A stretch of DNA of 64,000 nucleotides from Gnetum montanum (Eukaryota; Streptophyta; Gnetopsida; Gnetales; Gnetaceae): the NCBI GenBank assembly GCA_015680685.1, contig MNCI01001938.1, forward strand, positions 8,877 to 72,876. Reading direction: 5' to 3'. Positions within the stretch are counted from its first letter, which is position 1; every line of letters begins with the position of its first letter. Made by a program: the position numbers and the translations under genes. This document shows positions 57,321 to 64,000 of this stretch, piece after piece. Under the pieces are notes generated by a model. That model searched no databases. It worked only from the letters and a program-made list of their open reading frames with translations, and was not told the DNA's origin.

Positions 57321-57710
57321 TAGAACATCCACTATGATGTTAAACTAGTACAACATGTCCACTATGATGTTAAATTAGCATAGAACATCTACTATGATGA
57401 GAAACTAGCATAGAATGCCCACTATGATGTTAAACTGGCACAAAATGTCCGTTATAATGATAAACTAGCACAGAACATCTGTTATGATGTTAAACTAGCA
57501 CAAAATATCTACTATGATGTTAAACTAGCACAGAATGTATACCATGATGTTAAACTAGAACATAATGTTCCTAGGCTATGACATTAAATTGGCACTCATA
57601 GCATAGTCCATTATGACCTTAAACTGGTTATCTATTGTCCACTACAATGTTAAACTAGAACAATGGTTTTCTAAGACCTTAAACTAGTATAGAATATGGT
57701 CTACCAAGAT
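57321..57710 (+). repeat. Tandem array after integrase in D
   Basis: About twelve units of ~30 bp, each with a form of ACTATGATGTTAAACTAGCA. Same word and position as the A array 4620-5010. Confidence 0.92.
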
Positions 57711-58424
57711 CTAAATTTAGGTTTGTAGTTCAGCATCCATAGTTTAACACACATAGTTCTGTGGACAAGCGAGCATGAATACTTCCAATCCTCCATTGCT
57801 TGTCCATAACTCTTAGGCAGGGGGGTGTGGGATATTGTAGTTCTAGAATGAAGTTCACATTATCAAGAAAAAACCCTTTGGAACATTTGTAGAATCACCA
57901 TCCTTAGCATCTTGTTAAACTTTCAGAGATACCACCACCATCACCAATCATCTTAGCCAAAGCTCTCACCATCAACATCACTTGCTAGAGAACCAAAGGT
58001 AACGTGACCTACCCACAAGACTACCATCCTTTAGCCCTTACCATTGTCTGAGGCTAGAAGAAAATGTAGCATCATGACTCTCTACCATGTTGTTGGGTTT
58101 CCTGTCTCTTGCCTTTGGTGAGAACTCTTGAGCAGCTGCATCGCCATCACCTTTAGCCACTCGGGTGCTCACTTTTGGTGTGGTTGCTAGAGCTTTTGGA
58201 GCCTATTGTTACTAATGCTCACACTAGCCTTCTTGTTTTAGACACTTCCTGCATCTACAGTTAACATAGCATTTGTGACCCTTGTAGTACCCTTGCAAAT
58301 AGGACTTCACCTTCATCTCACATGATATGGTTATTTTTCTTGTTTTCTCTATGTTGCATTTGTAGGATGAAGCATTAGCAGTGTCATTTAAAGGATGCAT
58401 GTCATTGTAGTCATAGGTGGCCAC
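57711..58424 (+). other. 3' region of D, cut by E
   Basis: It aligns with about 3980-4615 of A on the opposite strand, for example GTAGTTCTAGAATGAAGTTC. No gene is visible. It stops where the E LTR starts, so the 3' LTR of D is not seen. Confidence 0.6.
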
Positions 58425-59982
58425 TAAAACACTGTAGAAATCGTGAATCGGCCTCAGGCGAAGATTCACGATTCGGGTGAAGGTTCAAGAAAGAAATCCA
58501 AAAGACAGAGCAGGGTAAAGAGGTGCGCAGTATCAAGTCCCCAAGTTCCTTACAGATTTCAATCTTACTGTGTTTTCTTTCTTTACGCTACATTACGTAA
58601 CATAGCGTAGTGTCGCTCAGCATAACTCTGTTTAACACAGCTCGATAGCAGAAAGTGACTTACTTCGGCAATTTTGACGAAGTTTAAAGTTTAAGACTTA
58701 TCACATATTCTACTAAGTCTTTTGTTCAAGACTGAGTTTACGCTCCGTTACACAGAGCAGCGTAACGAGCTTCAAGAAAAGCAAAGTCAGAGTCAAAGGA
58801 AGCGCAGCAGATTGACTCCTTCCTTTTCACAGATTGGTCAATTTACGCTCATTACACTACGCAGCGTAGGCAAGTGTAAATTTATTGTAAAGTTGACCAT
58901 CTTACGCTCTATTACACTTTGCGGCGTAAAGGAGCATAAAATAGCTTGAGTAAACCATTTTCATGTTTTATTATGCTCTGCCACATGACATAGCGTGAAC
59001 GAGCATAATGTAGCTTACCAGACATGCACCTATTATCCACAAGCACAATACGCTGATGAGTGTATTGTGCGTAATCATGAAGCAGCTTTAGCAGAAGTGG
59101 TCGATAGCATACCTTGCCTCCCTTCCCAAAACATGACGTGACATGACCACCTTCAACATAAAGTTTACCAAGTCAACGGTATTTTGAAGGTTTGAGACAT
59201 GTGTCATCAGGGCCGTGTCTTTTCCGCATGTTGTCAAACTTATAAATACTCCAGTTGATGAAGAAAAAAGAGGATCTTCAACTTTTGGCAGCATCATCTT
59301 CTAGCAGAAATAGAAGACATTTTGCTTGAGCATTGACAGCATGAGCGATCAGTCCTTTGGCGAAAATACATCTCTCTCCATTGGCAATCTTTGGCAGTTT
59401 TGAGCAAAGACTACCCAAGGCAAAAGGAGTAGATCAAAGATCGAGAGATCATTTGGTATAGTTCGCAAGGCTTATCAGTCAGAACAGTTGATCGATAGAT
59501 GTTAGAGCTTGACCTTCCTTGCATCCCACCTCTGGCTTACGAGGTAGATCGAACTCCATTTTGTACTCCCTATTGAATAGTTTTCTTGTTATTTTGTGTA
59601 TGCTCCGCACAAGATAAGTGGAGCCTTTCCATTGGAACTTTGTATACAACATACTCAATTTTTTTGGGTCAAAGCGTAGATCTTGGGATTGCGCATTTTT
59701 CTTAAATCCAATTCTCCTTGTCGTGATAACGTTGTCATTATTGCAATTTATCTCCATCATTTTCTTCTCCTCTTGCGATCCATCGAATCAGATTGTTCCA
59801 CGGAATATCTATAATATTCGTCAATTTACTAATTGAGTAAGTCCCTGTCTAATCGACAAGATCGTTCAGGGTACCGCAGATTCATTTTCTCTAGCACAGG
59901 CCTCGCACGGATCCGTGGTGAAGACTGTGTACACGAATCTTCGTTTCGTATTTTCCAGCTACCGACATTTTCCGTCGTTACA
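58425..59982 (+). repeat. E 5' LTR, 1558 bp
   Basis: It starts TAAAACACTGTAGAAATCG (a TG-to-TA change in the terminal TG) and ends CGTTACA. A TATA box lies at 59241-59248. Palindromic words of the TTACGCT/AGCGTAA type lie at 58583-58612, 58738-58770, 58842-58880 and 58905-58940. It pairs with E1 (1-1555). Confidence 0.88.
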
Positions 59983-59988
59983 GTTTTC

Positions 59989-60007
59989 TGGCGCTAGAAG
60001 GAGGGCC
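59989..60007 (+). other. Primer-binding site of E
   Basis: TGGCGCTAGAAGGAGGGCC, the least decayed form in the window. A, C and D differ from it by a C-to-T or G-to-A change. Confidence 0.82.
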
Positions 60008-60235
60008 TGGGCTTCCATTCATATTTTTACGAGTAGCCTTGTAAGCGATCTGTACCTGCATCTCTAAAAATGTAAACGTAATACCTCTAGGGAAGTTTAC
60101 AAAAAATCATGTGGTGTAGATCGGTCATTGTAACGATTCCTTTGGAATCCTACAAGGTAAAAAGCCTAATCATGATCTTCTTTATCCGTCGCCTTTTAGA
60201 TCTAGTCACTTATCATCATTAATCTACCCAACCAA
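60008..60235 (+). other. E leader
   Basis: Non-coding sequence between the PBS and the gag ATG. It keeps blocks shared with C and D leaders, such as GATCGGTCATTGTAA-like sequence followed by CCTACAAGG. Confidence 0.6.
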
Positions 60236-62701
60236 TGGATTCCGCATATGCAACCACAGCTGCCATGACAACAACCGATTCGGGTGCCACATCTGTGAAT
60301 CCCATCGCCGCCACCGGGCCAGCTTCTGGCATTATAGGACCTCAGGGAGATTACAGGGCAAAGATCTTGTATTCACCCTCGTGACTCCTGAAGAATATAA
60401 TTTCATTTGTGTCAAGATCCAGGCAAAGCTTTCCCTTAGCCGAGCCGAGATTGAAGCAAAACGAAATTTTGAGCTGGTCCATAGAGGGGGCCAAGACTTC
60501 ATCCCTACCGCCTATGACATTATTCCCTTGATTGAGCATTATCACGAACTCCTGACTCAACTGGTTATGGCTAAGAGTCAGGCTACGCGATCCATGCTAG
60601 AACCTCAGAACAGGGAGCAAGAGAATGATGAATTTGTGGCCCAGTCCAAACATTCATATCACACTCTTAGTCCCCATATGTACATAAATCCCTTGTTTCC
60701 TCTCGCAGGAGAAGCCGCCCACCTTAATCCAGCCATGACCGCTCAAACTCACATTCATGTCGTCCCACCAGCCACTATGCAATCATCAGTCCTGCAGGTG
60801 CAAATGCCATCCCAAAACAACATGGGGGCAGCCTCATCGCCACACATAATTAACATTCTGTCGGTGGTACCTGCATCCACCACACCCTATTACATCCCCC
60901 AAGTGCAACCTCATGCCATGCCTACAACCCGCCCGGTACAAAATCTGGTGCAAACCTTTCTGGTGCAACCCTTTGCAAGGCAACAGATCACCATGATTGC
61001 TCAATCATAGCAATCCATTCAAGAACCCATGACTGGTCAGTGGATCTCACCCATCTCACATAATCAATTCGTGTTATACAATGCGCAACCCTTAGCTGCA
61101 CCCACCACGCATGTCCCACAATACCCTTACAATCTTCCTATGGACCTGGCAACAGCCAATCTCTCTGCTCAGCCTGGTGGGTGGTCTTTTCCATAGGAAC
61201 CCCCAACCGTGGGGGTAGCCCACGTAGTACCACCTGTCATCCAAGCCATCTCTCTGTTTTTGCTACCTGACACTGCCTTCTCAGTTCAACCTCCTGCTCC
61301 TCCTGTGCAGACTTCTTCATCACCAAGTCTGGACCAAGCCTTCTTACTTATTTAGACCCTTACTGAGGAATTCAAACACCTTAAAGCTACTGGTTCTAAT
61401 ACCATACAGATCATGGATTTCTATCAGGATGATCCCATGAGTCTAACAATTCCTATGTTGTCGTTGCCCTCGGGGATGTCTCTACCTCATTTCACCAAAT
61501 ATAACAGGGAAGGTGATCCCAATGCCCACCTGGTCACCTTTAGGTCCGAATCCTTGCTATTACAATAGTGTCCACATACTATTATACATGTCTTTGCCAT
61601 GTCTCTGGCAGGTCAGGCTTTGGACTGGTATCGAGCCCTCCCTCGTTCTTCCATCTCAACCTTGGAAGAACTTCTAACACAGTTTTTGACTTGTTTTAAG
61701 TACAATTTAAAACTAGAGGTCACATTAGATAAACTCATGGGGGTGAAGCAAGACCCACTCGAGCCAGTCCAAAATTTTATACAACGATGGAGCACCACTC
61801 TGAACAAAATCCGTGAGCCTATCGTGGAAGCCCACTTGTTGGCTATCTTCAAAGGAGCGGTTAATGACTTCATCAAGTCTAAGCTATATTACCTTGGCCC
61901 TAGCAACTTGAGTCAGGCTTTTGCCCAAACTAAGAGCATCCAGGATGTTGCAGAGGCTAGCAAAGACCCGACATATGTAGCATATAAAAATGCTAACAAC
62001 AAGGGTAAGGAAAAAGGTAAAGCAACAACAACGACGGTAGCTACGCTGGATGAAGGTGCTAAAAACAAGAACAAGAAGGCACTCGCAGTGTCCCTCGAGA
62101 CTATAGCTAGCACAAGTAGCACTAGCCAAGACACACCTACCCCTAAAAAGCCCCCCAGCCAAAGTCAAAATTTGAGCATAAAGATCACTCAAAGTATACA
62201 GCCCTGCCTGTAAAACATTTGGAACTATTGAAATAATTATTAGGGGCAGGATACATTTAGAATAAGAAGGTATCCAAAGAAGCTCTCCAGCGTCATAGGC
62301 ATCATTGTGAATTGCTAAAGAACCCTTCTTTAGCCTTACCTAACGAACCACCAGTGCCGAGGTCTTTTAGGCTGGACCATTTTTGTGACTACCACCAGTT
62401 GTGTGGTCACGACACTGATTACTGCTAGGCATTGAAAGATGACATTCAACGCATGATTGATGATGGTTCCCTGAAACTAGATGGTAGTAGTCCAACCCAT
62501 CCTGAAAACCAAGCGTTGCATGTGTACAAGGACCCGTTAAATGCAAATAACGCACTGTACACAATCAACGTGGTAAGTATGGACGGTGAAGGAAAGGTAC
62601 CACCTAAACAGCCCTTCATTTTATGTGTACCTAGTACTTCACCCCCGCGGGCAAACTCTTCACCGGCAGCTAGCGGTGTCCCAAGGCCACCCTTTGTTAT
62701 C
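60236..62701 (+). pseudogene. E gag
   Basis: I chose ATG 60236, the first after the leader; it opens MDSAYATTAAMTTT. A frameshift near 60345 moves the frame to EEYNFICVKIQAKLSLSRAE (60384 on). The middle is rich in Pro, Gln, Thr and Ala. The Retrotrans_gag core is GQALDWYRALPRSSISTLEE (61611 on), LLTQFLTCFKYN, FIQRWSTTLNKIREP and DFIKSKLYYLGPSNLSQ. A Lys/Thr-rich tail follows, a second shift in a C run near 62150, then a zinc finger CDYHQLCGHDTDYC (62384-62425). In-frame TAG codons are at 61008, 61194, 61353, 61566, 62258 and 62426, with TAA at 62234. At 61353 D has a Gln codon. It would form the particle and package RNA. Confidence 0.85.
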
Positions 62702-64000
62702 TGAGCATCCTTTCTAGCTTTAACTCAGCCTCATGCTAATAGTAAAGTCGCGGCCATGTCTGTGCCTACCCCTAGGGCACCTTTTATCCTTAGGGTGCCA
62801 AAACCACCGGTTTCTCCTTTTACGCAGGGGCAAGCTTCTAGCCATCACGATCAATCGCCACCAAATAACAAAAGAGAAGGAGACACATCAGTCAATGCCA
62901 CCAAAAACCATAGTACATTAGGCTTCCCTAAGCCCAGGCCCTTGGCCTTTGTCCCTACACCTATGCCTTCTAGGCAAGACAAGGGTACAGAAACATAGCC
63001 ACCCCCCCTTGGCAAGAGGAAACGCAACCCTCTGATTGGTGCTATTCTGACTCGGGAGATCTGTCTCTTAGGGCGAATGGAAGAAGAGAGAGGGGATAAA
63101 CAACCCAACCGAGAATGGGACCTCCTCGATGCATTTACGCAGGTCAAGTAGGCTCTGAAATAGAAGAACATAACGTTGAGCCTCTATGATCTGCTTATGA
63201 CATCCCAAAAACACCGTGAGTCTATGGTACCAGTGGATGAAAGCTTACCAGCAGAAGAGGAAGTGATACATGCTGTCATGCTTCCTTCCGCCGTTGAGCA
63301 ACCTAAACCAACCCCACTGATGTTTCATGATAAATCCATCAAAGATGATCTAGAGAAAGGTCAAGTAACGATAGAACCCATGTTTTTCACCATCCCGGTT
63401 GGTCAATATCGGATTCGGAGGGTGCACGTTGATGATGGCACGGCTGCGAATGTCATCCCTTATCCTATAGTGGATAAGTTGGGCCTGGTCGACTAGATCA
63501 GTCCTACCACGAAATCATGCCAAAAGTCATTCAACGGGGCGTGGGTGCAAGTCAAGGGGATGATGCATATCGAATTTGTGTTAGGGGATCAATTCCTAAC
63601 AGACGCCACATTTCTCGTTGTCGAGGAGATGCTCGATTTTAGCCTAATCCTGGGGAGGTCCTGGTTAGCCCATCTGAGGGTAGTTTTGTCACCAATACAT
63701 CAAGAGATACATATCCCTTACGCAGGGGGAGAAGTTATAATACAAGGTGATGAAATAACTCCTAGGACTGTCAACAACATAGAGGAGGAACGAGGTTTGG
63801 AGATCGAGATGCCCGAGAGCCAAACTCATGTCCGAACTCCTGAACAAACCGAAACAAATGATGACAACCTAGCCTAGGCTGACCTACCATTTCAAGAAGA
63901 TGGTATGGAGGAGTTAGATCACAAATCCCCCGACCCTTACGCAGCATTGAACGTAAAGACCATCAAGAAATAATTGCGAATTAGCGATTGATCTAAGTGG
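62702..64000 (+). pseudogene. E protease with linkers
   Basis: It is in the same frame as the end of gag, after a TGA at 62702. A Pro/Lys-rich linker (GKRKRNPLIGAIL at ~63010) leads to LSLYDLLMTSQKH, GQYRIRRVHVDDGTAANVIP (active-site Asp-Asp-Gly at about 63430), DKLGLVD, TAG (63494), FLVVEEMLDFSLILGRSWLA, HQEIHIPYAGGEVIIQGDE and EERGLEIEMPESQTH. Further TAGs are at 62996, 63149, 63161 and 63875. The acidic linker continues to the edge. A, C and E share the protease order, and the TAG at 63494 has counterparts in A and C. Confidence 0.85.

Larger units (their letters stand above)
46017..58424 (+). mobile_element. Element D: Tat-lineage copy nested in C
   Basis: D has a 5' LTR, PBS, leader, gag, then a foreign join (LTR F plus an integrase fragment) in place of protease and antisense gene body, then antisense promoter, RT, both RNase H domains, integrase, repeat array and part of the 3' region, where E is inserted at 58425. 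It is the best source for the RT to integrase part of this family. Confidence 0.8.
58425..64000 (+). mobile_element. Element E: youngest copy, 5' part
   Basis: E has an LTR, PBS, leader, gag and protease, and continues beyond the right edge. It is rich in CpG compared with A, C and D, whose equivalent words have TG or CA. Its gag-protease region remains open over ~3.6 kb except for about two frameshifts and 13 stops. It is inserted in the D 3' region. Confidence 0.85.

Noticed and set aside
58224-58469. Cys-rich minus-strand 81-aa frame
   Set aside because: It crosses the border between the D 3' region and the E LTR, so it cannot be an old gene.
61884-62192. Minus-strand 102-aa frame over the E gag tail
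   Set aside because: It is a shadow of gag; the plus-strand frame has the Retrotrans_gag motifs.
60381-63877. Genome-wide reassignment of UAG to an amino acid
   Set aside because: TAA and TGA also occur, B and the chromovirus are simply decayed, and CHG deamination explains TAG excess. Element-level readthrough is kept as an open finding only.
1-64000. Host protein-coding genes, tRNA or rRNA genes
   Set aside because: I looked for long open frames outside element parts, and for rRNA-like and tRNA-like sequence, and saw none that I can support.

Overview
The window is plant nuclear DNA made almost entirely of nested, decayed Ty3/gypsy LTR retrotransposons. I found no convincing host gene, rRNA, tRNA or CRISPR array. 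Long, old, poorly purged elements and multi-level nesting fit a very large plant genome. A gymnosperm would fit well, but the sequence alone does not prove it.

One lineage dominates, called here the TGAAACACC family after its shared LTR start. Its copies are E1 (1-1555, LTR only, minus), A (1556-18814, minus), C (from 32263, plus), D (from 46017, plus), an LTR fragment F (50614-52095) and E (58425 to the window end, plus). All share LTR ends TGAAACACC...ACA (decayed in some) and, where visible, a primer-binding site close to TGGCGCTAGAAGGAGGGCC. Pol carries a second, archaeal-type RNase H, which places the family in the Tat lineage. Order in element sense: LTR, PBS, leader, gag, protease, repeat array, a ~5-6 kb spacer, reverse transcriptase, RNase H, archaeal-type RNase H, integrase, repeat array, 3' region, LTR.

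The most interesting structure is that spacer. In A and C it holds a multi-exon gene on the strand opposite to the element, with its own TATA promoter just upstream of RT (the promoter is also kept in D), conserved splice-like junctions, a conserved acidic C-terminal exon and a shared stop. A sense-strand splice acceptor is also recognisable just before RT. The spacer may therefore be a sense intron, as in Ogre elements, that hosts an antisense gene.

Layout: E1 LTR sits inside the 3' LTR of A (1-3122). A runs leftward from 18814 and sits in a decayed chromovirus-like element (18815-19991). An Athila-like element B (19992 to ~28450, plus) follows. Its post-integrase tail reappears inverted at 30941-32262 (B', minus), with a minus-strand coiled-coil gene (28500-30850) between the two tails. 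C starts in B' at 32263, contains a solo Athila-type LTR (34771-35626), and is broken in its RT by D at 46017. D has lost its protease and spacer gene body, which are replaced by a chimera of LTR F and an integrase fragment (50614-52612). E is inserted in the 3' region of D at 58425. It is the least decayed copy, and its gag-protease is open for ~3.6 kb apart from two or so frameshifts and 13 stops, 11 of them TAG.
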